A stretch of DNA of 64,000 bases from Omphiscola glabra (GCA_964017045.1 OZ024801.1:29484049-29548048), one strand, 5' to 3'. Numbered from the stretch's first letter, positions 37,201 to 48,302 are shown. Translations and numbers: made by a program. Notes: generated by a model from the letters alone, not told the origin.

Positions 37201-40200
37201 AAATACAAGATCACACAAATATAGCAGACACGAATATAGCAAACACAAATATAGCAGACACAAATATAGCAGACAAAAATGTGTTTTGTTGGCTAACCAC
37301 AGCTAAAATACAAGGTCACCCAAATATAGCAGACACAAATACGTTTTGTTGGCTAACCACAGCTGCAATACAGGATCACACAAATATAGCAGACACAAAT
37401 ACGTTTTGTTGGCTAACCACTGCTGAAATACAAGATCACACAAAAATAGCAGAAACAAATATGTTTTGTTGGCTAACCACAGCTGCAATACAGGATCACA
37501 CAAATATAGCAGACACAAGTACATTTTGTTGGCTAACCACTGCTGAAATACAGGATCACACAAAAATAGCAGAAACAAATATGTTTTGTTGGCTAACCAC
37601 AGTTGCAATACAGGATCACACAAATATAGCAGACACAAATACGTTTTGTTGGCTAACCACTGCTGAAATACAAGATCACACAAATATAGCAGACACAAAT
37701 ACGTTTTGTTGGCTAACCTCAGCTGAAATACAAGATCCCACAAATATAGCAGACACGAATACATTTTTTTTATTTTAAGGTGACAAATGGATCTAACTTT
37801 TGCAATGATGAAATCAAGATAAAATTTGTCCAACACAATAATTTGTTCATTTGGAGATAACTAAATTCTAATGTTACGGCACTGGGGTTATATAGAGAAT
37901 TGTTTAAAAGTTCAAGATGATTTTTTTAAATCTCAAGCACTGCTCTTATAACTGCTCTTATAACTTGGACAAGTTTTCCTAAATGCTTTATTCGAGACAA
38001 AGATATATTACTGGAATGAATGATTTTTACAAAAATTAGATAAAAAATTATAACAATAGAATTGCTCCTCATCATCACCACACATCCCCTTGAATCTTTC
38101 ATGTCCTGCTATAGATTACCATGTTGGTGTGTATTTTAGACAGCAACTTGTGCTAATGTAAAGACATTTGATTGCTTCTACCTGTGGGTGGTTCTTCAGT
38201 GGTGGGTGTTGGCTCGGTGACCCCCTGAGCTCTCACAAGTTCTTCAGGATCAGGGATACTCAGTGACGACTCTACAGAGTCTATAATTGTGGAGAAGCCA
38301 TCACCTGTGGAAGAGCCCTTTGAAATATTGGACCGGTTTGACAAAATTATAAATCTATGGCCAAGCAGTTTCTTTTACAAGACAATACTTCTGGATTAAG
38401 AGAATAAGTAAAGCTTTTTTGGAGAAATGTAAAGCTTTTTTGGAGAAATGTAATAAATATAAATAGCTAACATTTGGAACAAGTGATATGTCAAGGTTTT
38501 AACTCTGACCTCAAACATAATCAACTTACCAACTTGATGGCTGAAAGTCTGCACTGACTGAGTGGCAGCTGTCAGTATAGATGATCCCCAGCTACTCCAA
38601 CCCCACCCACCTTCTGAAGTCTTTAAAAAAAACAAAAAAAACTATTTTTAATGCAGATTTAAATAATTATAAAAAAATATTTATGTTGTGCAGGCCTGGT
38701 CTAGATCCATTAAGTTTAATTTTATTTAAATAGCTCATATAAGAAAAAAGAATTTAATCATTCATATTTTACAGCAATGAGTATTTTAGGTTTGATAATG
38801 AATCAATTTTATTTGATCAAATTGTCCCATTAAAATTGCTTGACAAAGGGAACCCACTTTCAAAAAAAAAAAATATGTGTTTTAATAATGGCGGCCCGCG
38901 AAGTAACGAAATATTCTTTATTATTTTTATTTTCTTAACAGCTTTCCCCCCTGTCCTATTATCTTTCGGGGCCTTGTTTTAATTTTAATGGAAAACAATA
39001 GAGTTACGATATTTTGTTTTAGATATTTTAATCGCGACTAATAATTACTACATAAAAAAGAGTCATTTGTTAGTAATTTTTTAGGTTTTAAAAAAATTAT
39101 AGAATTCTTCAGCAAGTTCAATATTGTTACACATAGGTATACAGATTATATAAATGTCAATGGGATCTCAAAGTTTAATGGAAATGTTTATTTTAGTTTG
39201 ATAGATTTCTACATTTTCCTAGGAATTTCCCTGGAATCGGTTAATATAACTTTTTGTAAATTTCTAGAAGCTTCTTATTCTAGCATTTTTTTAAGGGTTT
39301 TAAGATTATATAAATCTACTTTCATATTTCTTATGTTGCTACAAGTGTCTATGGTTGTCCTCAGATGTTATGAAATCAAATTTAAAGATATTTTTGAAGT
39401 TTCTAGAAAGTTCCAAGTAAGTGTAGGAGGTTCTACAATGTATTTTACTTACAATAGCGAAAGCTATAAAGGAGGGCTAGGTTAAAATGCAAGCTTCTAC
39501 ATAAAGAGATGCATCTAGGCCAAACTTGGTAAACATATGTTTCCTAATCCACTTTAAAATATTGGTGGATTTCAAACTAATAATATCCACATTTTTGTGT
39601 GCAGTGGAGGGCTGCACAGTTTTATTTTAAATTGAACAATTTATCTTTTGAGTTTTTCAACCAAACTTAATTAGACAATTTTTAAAATAAAGTTTGTTCA
39701 TTATCGAACCTAAAAATATTCACTGCTGTAAAATATGAAAGATTAAGTTCTTTTGGAGCCTGAGGCACCAATAGTGAAAGTTTAAAATGCAACACCTTTG
39801 CCAACCCCACCCATTTTAATGGGATGCATTTAAAAAATCAATTTGCATATTCATCTGAATGATTTGTATAGTTCCCATATCATAAGGAAAACTAAATGGC
39901 CCCTTTTATATGAGGCTTCTATTTCAAACGGCAAGAGATCATATCAGAATACGCTTTTTGAATTAAATTATTTACATTTTGTTCAATTATGATAAGCTTC
40001 TTAAATACCTTACAAAATAAGTTTATGCCTGTCAAGCAATCTGCCTTGCAAGCGTATAATGGCAGGCACTGAGCATTCAGGACTATTTACTGTAAGGGAT
40101 GGGTTCCAAAATTTTAATGTTTTCCAACATGATTATTAACCTGGCCATTTTTAGGAGAAACTTTAAAGTTTAATAGTTACTTTGGCCAAGTATTTTTTGA

Positions 40201-42753
40201 CTACATGTTCGCTTGCAACGCTTTACGAGATTTGATTTTTTTCCAAATACTGGTTAGTTAAAAATAAAGGTCAACAAATCATTTAATGTTTCAATATGTA
40301 AAGGCTACTTATTCATTTTATTAAAAAAAATTTACCTTCTCGACAGATTCTGTGAGCTTTCTGAGAACTTCTTCCTGCTGAACTGTGTGATCCTTTTCCC
40401 CTCTGGGGATATCCTGCTTTTCTGGGCTTGGTACTGCACTTGACTGCAAGCCTTTCCTCACATCAGCTGCCTGCTTAGTCTCAACTTTTTCTGAGCTATT
40501 TTCAGTTTTTGTCACTTCTGTTGACAGAGATGCAACAGTTTCATTCTTCAATACTTTTTCTATCTCCAGAGAGTTTCTAGACCCTGCCTCCAATGCAGGT
40601 GGCTGATCTTCCTGTAAAGATTCTGATTTGATTTTTGAAGAGGTTTCTTGACCACTAGATACTTTGCTTTCTTGGGCAGCTACATTTTTACCCCACTTTG
40701 AAGCAAGTTCTGAAGTGGCTTTGAGTGGTGCCCCTTTCTCAGTTTCAGGTGGTTCCATAGATAATGTGGATGTAGAGCTTGAAGACACAGCCTGTGGGGC
40801 TGGAGGTGACTTAGGAGGGCTGACTGGTTTAGGTACAGGTTGCTGTGTTTCTTTAGCAAGTGGCTGGCTGCTCTTGCCTCCTGTAAACATTTTGAAATAT
40901 TTTTTGAAGTACAAGACAAGGTGGAATTTTGTACATTCTTTATATTTTAGGAACATTGTGGGTATATTCAACTGTTCTGTTTTAAAAATATCACTAGCGC
41001 ATCAAGTCTTAAAAAATAAAAAAAACAGTTGAATCGCCAATAAAGATTGATAGAAATGTTATGTGAGCATCCCAAAGATCTGGATGTTTTATTTTGGTTC
41101 ATCAAATAACTGCTACATTATAATTCTTTTTTAAATACAAGAAATAGCTTCCGATAAATGCAACCCCAAGCCCCTCCAATTTTTTTGCTGCACTTACGGT
41201 ATGAGCAGAGTGGCAGATTACCGTTTACTCTCCCTTATGACAAATATAAATAATTCACAAATATGTAAGTCAAAATGTTCAAGATGTAATCTTTTTATTT
41301 TCCAGATAAATAACCTCATCATTAACAAAAACTATTTAATTAATAAAGCACCTTTTTTCTTGTTCTTTTGTGCTGGTTGCTGCTTGCCTTTCCCTTTTAT
41401 TCCACCAACCTTGGGGGCATCTTGCTGGATATTCAATTTTTTATCCCCATCTGTTCCAACACCCTCCCTTTGTTTTGGCTCTTCCTCTGCACCAGATAAA
41501 AATGAATGTTGCTCTTTTTAAAAAAAAAATTACAATGATGTGAATACATGATTTAAATTTATTTAGATCCCTGTGAATATCGAATGTTGAAATACCAAAG
41601 TCCCTGGCAAATGCCATAACCAGACTGAGGATTGGGATGAACTGGGGCTTTTCTGTGTAAATTTTGCAAGCCTTTTAAACCCTTTTTTGTTATTTGAATC
41701 TTACAATGCATCAGCTCCGAAGGGGCTAGAAGGAAAGGAGTTTTTTACTCTGTAATTGTTTTCTGTGGCCATAACAGACGGGACCCCACCCCTAGACAAC
41801 AAATTTGCCACCATATGCATGTACATATATTTTAAGTTTGGATGTTCGTAACACACTGTCAATTACTGTACATGTGGATGTTGATGTAATTCAGTGAATT
41901 ATGCCTAGAAATTAAAAAAACTCTTATTGAAAATTTAAGGAGGGTGGGTATTAGACTATAAATTTTATAAATTATAATCTATTTAATCGTTAATCATCCA
42001 CATTTGATTCATAATTAAAAGCATAATCACTGAAAAGTACACTTTTAAATGTGTAGGCCAAATGTAAAATTAAAGGCTACCATATGTCAGTAAAAGGCTT
42101 TCAATACACTTTTTAAAAAAATCCACCCCAAAGGAATATAGCACATACACAATTTTTTTGTCATGTCATGTTAGTTTTTTTTAATGAAAAGAAATGGTAG
42201 TAATAATTAGAAACTTCCTCATCACAGAAAATAATATTTAAATCTTAAAATGAAAGGTGGAACAAATAGGATAAAATTGACATTAAAAATAAATAATGAA
42301 ATATCAGAATTTATCAAGCAGCTCATGGCATATTGCAAGGCAACACTCGAGGGGGCCACAACCCACAGGTTGAGATCACTAATGCAGAATGTTTAAGGAA
42401 AATGAAAAATTTTCTAGTTTCAATATTTTTCAGCTATGTTACAAAAAAAATATGCACATTTTGTTTAAAAAATTTTTTCAATCCGCATGACTTCTTTTTA
42501 AAAATTATTGAGCATGATCATCATTTGGGATGAACTAGTGAATAGCACCATCTTTGCAAATAAGTATCATTTTGGTTTGGTCTGGAGGCTTTGTGTTAAT
42601 CACAAGTTTCACTGTATTTGGTATAATTGAGGGGCAAAAATTTCATTTTTTATATGCCACTTTACCTTCTTTCAAATCTTTCTTGCCTCGAGTCTTTCCT
42701 TCTTCCCCTTCATCAGCACTGGCAAATGCTGCCTCTTCCTCTGACTCAGACAT
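31233..42753 (-). CDS. FAM114A: FAM114A family protein (NOXP20-like), complete
   Basis: Matches the FAM114A1/A2 family, reported as Rab2/Golgi-associated; the function is not well established. Coding exons: 42666-42753, 41352-41513, 40336-40880, 38530-38620, 38182-38304, 36668-36882, 36106-36409, 35571-35732, 34657-34817, 34033-34172, 32917-32989, 32031-32087, 31233-31334. Phases agree throughout and give 740 residues, longer than the vertebrate proteins I recall (about 505-563). The N-terminus is acidic ([20 protein letters not shown]). Exon 3 is a 182-codon low-complexity Pro/Ser/Glu/Lys region that accounts for the extra length. Two Trp-Gly boxes follow: [11 protein letters not shown] (exon 4) and [10 protein letters not shown] (exon 6). 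The conserved core includes [38 protein letters not shown] and [13 protein letters not shown]. The C-terminus is [20 protein letters not shown]. In exon 5 the inner acceptor at 38305 keeps frame. Several introns contain transposon relics. Confidence 0.93.
32330..32715 (+). mobile_element. 5'-truncated LINE fragment (RT C-terminus) in FAM114A intron 11
   Basis: Frames on the plus strand decode the C-terminal tail of a non-LTR retrotransposon polyprotein: [13 protein letters not shown], then [29 protein letters not shown] and, after frameshifts, DGPCPQAG at the end. It is inserted opposite to the host gene's transcription, lacks the RT palm and endonuclease, and is broken by frameshifts. Confidence 0.85.
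33321..33952 (-). mobile_element. Tigger/pogo-type DNA transposon relic with terminal inverted repeats
   Basis: The left end CAGTGGTACCTCGACATACG (33321-33340) pairs with an inverted, slightly decayed right end near 33929-33950 (CTCGTATGTCAAGGTACCAT). TA flanks the left end and is seen at the right end, as expected for Tc1/mariner-superfamily insertion. The element is only about 630 bases. It retains the transposase N-terminus and has three ~30-base internal direct repeats (AAGCTTCAATACGCGAGC-like) at 33690-33770. It lies in FAM114A intron 10. Confidence 0.88.
33428..33622 (-). pseudogene. Truncated Tigger/pogo transposase N-terminus
   Basis: From the ATG at 33622 the minus-strand frame reads [13 protein letters not shown], then a helix-turn-helix segment with [20 protein letters not shown] and [12 protein letters not shown]. 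This is the CENP-B-like/psq DNA-binding domain of pogo-family transposases. The DDE catalytic domain is entirely missing, so the product cannot transpose. Confidence 0.85.
34365..34445. repeat. Short ~24-bp tandem repeat, three copies
   Basis: Three copies of AAATAAATGGAAGAT separated by T/A runs, in FAM114A intron 9 about 190 bases upstream of exon 10. Confidence 0.8.
35115..35448 (+). mobile_element. 3' end of a CR1/L2-like LINE in FAM114A intron 8
   Basis: The plus strand reads [19 protein letters not shown] then a stop, the common C-terminal end of CR1/L2-type LINE ORF2 proteins. A 3' UTR with GCCTAGCCCTAGGCTGGTG follows and ends in an (AAT)n tail at 35426-35445. The same 3' end occurs inverted at 56651-57150. 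This copy is severely 5'-truncated. Confidence 0.82.
36884..37775. repeat. Minisatellite carrying duplicated exon 6 splice acceptors (FAM114A)
   Basis: About 890 bases of tandem repeats with a basic period near 60, some units lengthened by extra ~15-base AATATAGCAGACACA blocks. The repeat begins inside FAM114A exon 6. The exon's own 5' edge (minus strand TATTTCAG then CTGTGGTTAGCCAAC) recurs 12 times upstream, with the GGCTAAC core at 36931, 37036, 37096, 37186, 37291, 37351, 37411, 37471, 37531, 37591, 37651 and 37711. Eleven copies keep the AG; the one at 37591 has lost it. Open frames through the array on both strands reflect the period and are not in the gene's frame. Confidence 0.95.
42334..42385. 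mobile_element. Decayed hAT-type end in FAM114A intron 1
   Basis: GGGGGCCACAACCCACAGG followed by TTGAGATCACTAATG is the inverse of the common hAT terminal motif CAGTGGTTCTCAACCTGTGG. No partner end was found nearby. Confidence 0.4.
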
Positions 42754-42794
42754 ATCTTGTCTCTTCTTTTCGTTAAAAATTAAACTTTTTTAGG
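42754..42794 (-). other. FAM114A 5' UTR segment with upstream splice acceptor
   Basis: On the minus strand a strong acceptor (TTTTTCTATTCTACAG) ends at 42795, 41 bases upstream of the FAM114A start codon. This implies that the first coding exon is preceded by an intron in the 5' UTR. A candidate partner donor, TCTAG then GTAAGA, lies at 46576/46575, which would place the promoter near or beyond 46.6 kb; that pairing is speculative. Confidence 0.5.
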
Positions 42795-43429
42795 CTGTAG
42801 AATAGAAAAATCATCAAATTTGATTGTAAAGAAGGCCGCCAATATTTAAATATACTAAATATAATTTTTGTAACTGCAAAAGTATAGCACAGACTTTAAA
42901 ATAAAAATTAATTTTGACAGGTAGAGGCTCCTCTTCATGGATTTTAATGGATATGGGAATTAACTGATTTCATAAAGAAAAATTGCTGAATAAGCATAGC
43001 GTGCTTCAATATCACAACATCTCATTTTGCCGAATGAGTGTTACACTAATGCTTTCTTAACCCACACTTAACACCATCTTTTAAATGATCCATCGGGCCT
43101 ACAGGGAATATCATCTCATGCACTAAGTCACAAACCAAAAAAGACAAAGTACCAAACACTAGTTAAATTTTGCCTGAAATTTTATGATTGCCATAAATAT
43201 TTTAATTTTTTAAAGACTAGCTGTAAGTTTAAGCTTTCAACAGACACCAAGTTCATTTTTTATAGAAGTGGAGTTATCATTTTTTTAAATGAATTATTTT
43301 AGCATCTTACTTAACCCTTATACTTTTTTTTTTAAACTTGAGATCAACTTTTGTTAATTACTGAACTATTATTTAACAAAACTTGTTTATTTTTAAAGGT
43401 AATTGTACCAATTTTTGTGGAGGAGACTT

Positions 43430-44035
43430 TTACAATGCAGTGTACAACTCTAATGCACAACTCTAGTTTACAACTCTAGTGTACAACTCTAATGTAATAC
43501 TCTAATGTACAACTGTAATGTACAATACTAATGTACACCTCTAATGGACTACGATTAGTCACTTCCTAGTTTTGTCACGTGATACGTTCCAGCCATTAGT
43601 AGGCTTTCTGCTACACATAACAACACATAACAACAGATAAACAGCTGATCAGCCATTGCCATTATCATTAATTCTAAAGCAAAAGGTTTGTCTCCATCAG
43701 CGCTCCCCCCAGTGTTAATTAAAATTTTACTTTTCAAAATATTCTTGAATACACGTGTTTTTTTTAAAATGACATTCATAAATGTGACAATAATTATAAT
43801 TCAGTTATGATTAAAGGAAGAAAGTTGTTTGAAGAAAAATTTGTGAGCGACTAGTGTGTTGCAGACAGCCTACCGGAAGTATTACTTGTTTTTACACGTA
43901 TCACGTGACAAAAAAATCGACTAATCGTAGTCCATTCTCACGCACAACTCCAATGTACAACTCTAGTGTACAACTCTAGTGTGCAACTCCAGTGTACAAC
44001 TCCAGTGTACAACTCTAGTGTACAAATCTAATGTA
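43430..44035. repeat. 12-15-bp tandem repeat split by a MITE
   Basis: Units of GTACAACTCTAATG or GTACAACTCTAGT occupy 43430-43545 and resume at 43940-44035, interrupted by the inverted-repeat element between them. The two halves clearly were one array before insertion. Confidence 0.9.
43543..43936. mobile_element. 394-bp MITE with inverted ends
   Basis: The left end AATGGACTACGATTAGTC is an exact inverted copy of the right end (43919-43936). A second inverted block GTCACGTGATACG follows a few bases inside on both sides (about 43575 and 43900). The interior has no transposase. It is inserted in the short tandem array. The target duplication could not be defined because the flanks are repetitive. 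Confidence 0.88.
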
Positions 44036-44749
44036 ATCTAAATGAAACTGCAAAGCTTTAAAACTAATAATGTACTTTTTGGGAATTTTGTGTAATTATT
44101 TGCACATCTTTAGTTATGATGACCATGGCCCTTTTAATTTACAATAAATATTTCAATTCACATGCTTACTGAGTGATAAGACTGAGTACCCAAATATTTT
44201 TGTTTGTTGTACCTTTTTTGTGTTAATAATTTCTATGTTCTCCAGGGTTGCCGTAAAAATTGTTAGGGGTCACTTCAGAATATCATTTGAGAAACGTGAG
44301 GGGGATTTGTGTGTAAATGTGCATTATTTCTTATTTAATCATCATTTTAATATTTAAATATTATTTACAGTGTTAAGACTAGTTCTAGTTGTAACTACAC
44401 TCTATGTACAATAGCTATATAAAATAACATTTTTTTTTTTTTCATTAGTAGATGTCAGCAGCTAATTTTATATACATATTTTGGATGTTTCTTTTCATTT
44501 AAAAAAACAATTTCTTGTAATTGTTTTTTCTTTTTTTTTTTGTTGCATAAAATTGAAATAAATGTTAGCAGCTTCCCCACAAAACTAAAATCATAATCTG
44601 ATGTGTGAATTTATTTATCAAAACATTTTTGGGAATAGACTTAAAAATCTACTATACTATACTATACTGTAAAAGCCTATACAGACCACTTTTCTTTTTT
44701 TTTTTTAAATTTTCCTACTTTTCAGGGTCAAAACCCAGCGCCACGTTAG

Positions 44750-44955
44750 GCTAAGGAGAGTGTCAAAACGCTGGTTCCGATAGGGTCAAAACCCTGGTTA
44801 GGGAGAGGGTCAAAACCCTGTTAGGGAGAGGGTCAAAACCCTGTTAGGGAGAGGGTCAAAACCCTGGTTAGGGAGAGGGTCAAAACCCTGTTAGGGAGAG
44901 GGTCAAAACCCTGTTAGGGAGAGGGTCAAAACCCTGGTTAGGGAGGAATTTAGGG
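44750..44955. repeat. ~23-24-bp array with TTAGGG and GGGTCAAAACCC palindrome
   Basis: About eight units of the form TTAGGGAGAGGGTCAAAACC followed by CTG or CTGG. Each unit contains a TTAGGG hexamer (the animal telomere motif) and an imperfect palindrome AGGGTCAAAACCCT. The spacing rules out simple interstitial telomere DNA. It ends in TTTAGGGTTCAGGTTAGGGTG (44948-44968 region). Confidence 0.92.
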
Positions 44956-45043
44956 TTCAGGTTAGGGTGAGGGATAGATTTAGATCATTTTTTCATTTTT
45001 AAAAACTTTTTATTCGTAATTTTAGCAAAAACATGAGTTATTT

Positions 45044-45137
45044 TATTTTTCCACGGCCGCCATCTTGGTTGTCCCGACCCGTGAACACGTAAGAGTTTGC
45101 GGGTCGGGGCGACCAAGATGGCGGCTATGGTAAAATA
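45044..45137. repeat. GC-rich hairpin with YY1-like sites in both arms
   Basis: Arms 45044-45081 and 45100-45137 are inverted copies with about five mismatches around an 18-base loop. Each arm contains GCCGCCATCTTGG (as its complement on the right), a match to the YY1 consensus GCCGCCATNTT. The block stands out as GC-rich in AT-rich surroundings. It could be a small foldback element or a regulatory site. Confidence 0.85.
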
Positions 45138-46630
45138 GCGCGGACCCATCTCTAGAAATTTACCGATATTGATATATTGGACTTATCTACTTATCTTATA
45201 TTGGGCATTGGTCTTATTAACTCTTATTATTACTCTTTCAATTTCAAGTCTTAGTACTCTTGGTAATTGCACGCTACTGACGTCACGGCTACGCAATTCA
45301 AAATCAGCCATATAATATATATATAATTAATTAAATTAAATACCAAGGCCAAATACTCTCTAAGTCTACTACACTACTCTACACTTACTAAACTTACTAC
45401 TACTACTACTATTACTACAATACAATTACTTACTTAACTAGTAACTAGGCTATGTTAACTATTTCAAAGTTTCGGTTTAAGAACGAAGTCACGGAACTGA
45501 TTAATTTCGTTACCCGAGGTTCCACTGTATAATGTTTTAAAATCTTAACTATCTTTTGAAACTACTTAATGTTATTAATGCTTACACGATGTGACTAATT
45601 TACATACTGTGTCGATACCACGTCAATTTTAACAACAGTACTAGCTAACAAATAAAACATTCGATATTTGGTATAAAACAATTTTATCAGTTATAATGTT
45701 CTTTTACATGCTAAAAACAAAATTGGCGGAATCGCTAAACGGGACGAAAGTAAAGTAAAATACGACTATGTTTGAAGTTTGAACAATTTTGACAAAGGGG
45801 AGTGGGCGTCTTATCTTAATAAATTCACATCAACAATTATATTTTCTTTGATATATAAAAAATTAAAACGAATTAAACAACCTCTAAAAACAACGTTTTT
45901 TGTATAAACCCTTAAATAGCATTTTTGTGCGACTTGGTGATTGCTACAAAACAGAGAAAAAAACTCTTGGCAATGTTTTGAGTCTTGGGGGTGGGGTGAA
46001 AATTTGATAGAATGTGATGTCATTGAGTCTACGTGTCAAGTTTCAGCTCGATAGTATAAGCGGGAGTGGGTCAATTAGAATTAGTTTCTAATAAATTATT
46101 TCGTGTTTGATATCTTCAATCTCAGCACAAAAATAAGCATTCGTATTTTCAAAAATCTCCATGCCATAACATTGTCAAGTCAAATAACTTGTAAAAATTA
46201 CTGATTTTCCTGCTTATTAATTGGCAATGAACTTCAAACTGATTTATGAAGTATGAAGCAGACAATAAATAATAATTATTAAAATATTCTTCGTACTCAA
46301 TAGTCAATAGTGTCCAATCTTTAAGAGCGTAGGGTTACAATATTCCCAGCATTAAATTAAAGACGATGCTCAAATCAGTTCAAGGTTGTAACTTTGTCGT
46401 TGGTAATCCATACGTGGCAATATAATGTTACCAAGCGTAATTTCTTTCTCGTTCAAGATCTGTTTAACAATAACAAATTAATTTTGACAACCCACCCACC
46501 CCTCGTAACTGTTTTCTGGCCGTCTTGCAAATGACAGCACTTGATCCAAACATCAAATAAAAAACGATTTCTTACCTAGAAAGTCAGCTCATCCAGTTGT
46601 AAACCAAGTTTTGTCGACTTCTGGTACGCT

Positions 46631-47155
46631 CAGTGGCGTAGCTAGGGTTGGTGTCACCCGGTGCGGTAAACTCATGGTGGATTTCTTCTAGTTAAAATAA
46701 AACCCACCGTATAACTAGGACAAGAACAAAAACAAATAAATTGAAGGCCAGGACATAAATGTGTTTAAGAACTGTATTTGGAATCGCCCATTAGTGTAAA
46801 ATGGAAAGCTTTATTTTTTTCAGAATTGAGATAAATACAGCTTCCTGTCACTACAAAAGTTACCAAACACGTCAATCGGCGTTGAATCATTGTCAAAATG
46901 CTGTCTTTCTCATCTAATTATAGGGTCATCTCATTTCTGACGCATCAACCTGGAAATTTGAATAAAGCACGCACTTGGATTGTTTGCATGTGTGCAAAAT
47001 TCACGCGTGATCGGTTATCCTTTTATGAAATTCAGTTAGATCGAGCAGTGTGTGCTCTGCAAAATATGCAAGTTTTCAATTTGGTGTCAGCCCCCACCCC
47101 CCTTGAGATGGTCTCACCCGGTGCGGTCCACATCCCCACACCCCTAGCTACACGA
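46631..47155. mobile_element. Element(s) with CAGTGGCGTAGCTAGGG-type ends
   Basis: The left end CAGTGGCGTAGCTAGGG (46631) is matched inverted at the right by CCCCTAGCTACACGAAT (47141-47157). The motif TCACCCGGTGCGGT occurs near both ends in the same orientation (about 46663 and 47114), which may mean that two short copies flank unrelated sequence. There is no transposase. Confidence 0.6.
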
Positions 47156-47727
47156 ATAACCTTCCACATGCGTTGCCTCGCCTCCATGCATGAGTTCATA
47201 AACACACTAAATTATTTGTAGGAGGAGTTCTTCGCTGATTTATTGCTTCTTTCAACAATGCCATGATATATCACGTGATGCACGCTAGGGGTGAATGTTT
47301 TTTGATTAGAATAATTAAACCATACTTGAAAGTGCATTGTTAATTTGCTAAGTCTTTTTAATATTTAAATTATTGAAATTTAAAATCACAGTGCTGATAC
47401 AACTACCCAGCTCTCCTTTAGGTTTAAGAGTATCAGTGCCTCTAAAATCTCCTAAGACTTTCACCATCCCCCCTGTGCCATCCCAATGACCCCCCGGGGG
47501 GGGGGACGCCTTTTTTGAGAACCCCTGCCACTGCTTTTTACACCTTTGTTACGACTTTTTGGAATCGCCTCACCGGTATATCATCCATCATATGTTTGTA
47601 TTCGCTGTTAATTTCTTTCGAAATATGGTAACTTGAGGTCACAAATGTATGACGAGAACCAGCCGTAGTCCCCTGCAGTTGCGTGTGGTAGAGGCTTTAA
47701 TTTTCTCTCAGGGTGGAGAGAGTGTGC

Positions 47728-47911
47728 CAGTGGCGTCGGAAGGGGGTGAGTGTGGAGGGGCGGCACTTTTTTCCTTAAATTGAGGAGCCACATTTTAGGC
47801 CAAACTGCAGAGTTTTTTTGTGGTTTTTTTTTTGTGGTTTTTTTTTTTGTGGAAGGGGGCGGCAAAAAGCATGGATCACCAAAGGCGACACTTACCCTAG
47901 ATACGCCACTG
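47728..47911. mobile_element. 184-bp MITE with CAGTGGCGT ends
   Basis: It starts CAGTGGCGTCGGAAGGG and ends CCCTAGATACGCCACTG, an inverted match to the same terminal family as the element at 46631. The interior contains two TTTTTTTGTGG repeats. No clear target duplication was seen. It is probably a non-autonomous hAT-like element. Confidence 0.75.
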
Positions 47912-48030
47912 AAAGTGGGGTGGGTGGGGGTAGTTTCCTCCCAAGAATAGCTGAATGACTGGGCTGACAAGTTCATTCAACTCCCCTATTTACCCAAGGC
48001 TGGGGAAAACCCCAGACGAACTCCAACCCG

Positions 48031-48302
48031 ATAACTCTTGGTGGTGGGAAGGAGGACAACATCACCCTGCACGTACACCTACTGGAACAGCTAGAGTTAT
48101 AACTCTTGGTGGTGGGAAGGAGGACAACATCACCCTGCACGTACACCTACTGGAACAGCGAGAGTTATAACTCTTGGTGGTGGGAAGGAGGACAACATCA
48201 CCCTGCACGTACACCTACTGGAACAGCGAGAGTTATAACTCTTGGTGGTGGGAAGGAGGACAACATCACCCTGCACGTACACCTACTGGAACAGCTAGAG
48301 TT
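48031..48302. repeat. 68-bp minisatellite, four copies
   Basis: Units begin at 48031, 48099, 48167 and 48235 with ATAACTCTTGGTGGTGGGAA and continue through ACATCACCCTGCACGTACAC. The units are nearly identical (one GCGAG/GCTAG variant), so expansion is recent. Confidence 0.97.

Noticed and set aside
37026..37836. 250-codon plus-strand and 177-codon minus-strand open frames
   Set aside because: They follow the ~60-bp minisatellite period and are out of frame with FAM114A exon 6; no start or splice logic.
44240..44310. GGGGTCACTTCAGAATATCATTTG-type string similar to hAT interiors
   Set aside because: Too short and decayed, with no terminal inverted repeat.
46898..47221. 107-codon plus-strand open frame
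   Set aside because: Lies inside a transposon-like repeat; no domain recognised.
47608..47976. 122-codon minus-strand open frame
   Set aside because: It overlaps the 184-bp MITE and flanking repeats, is Pro/Lys low complexity and has no recognisable domain.
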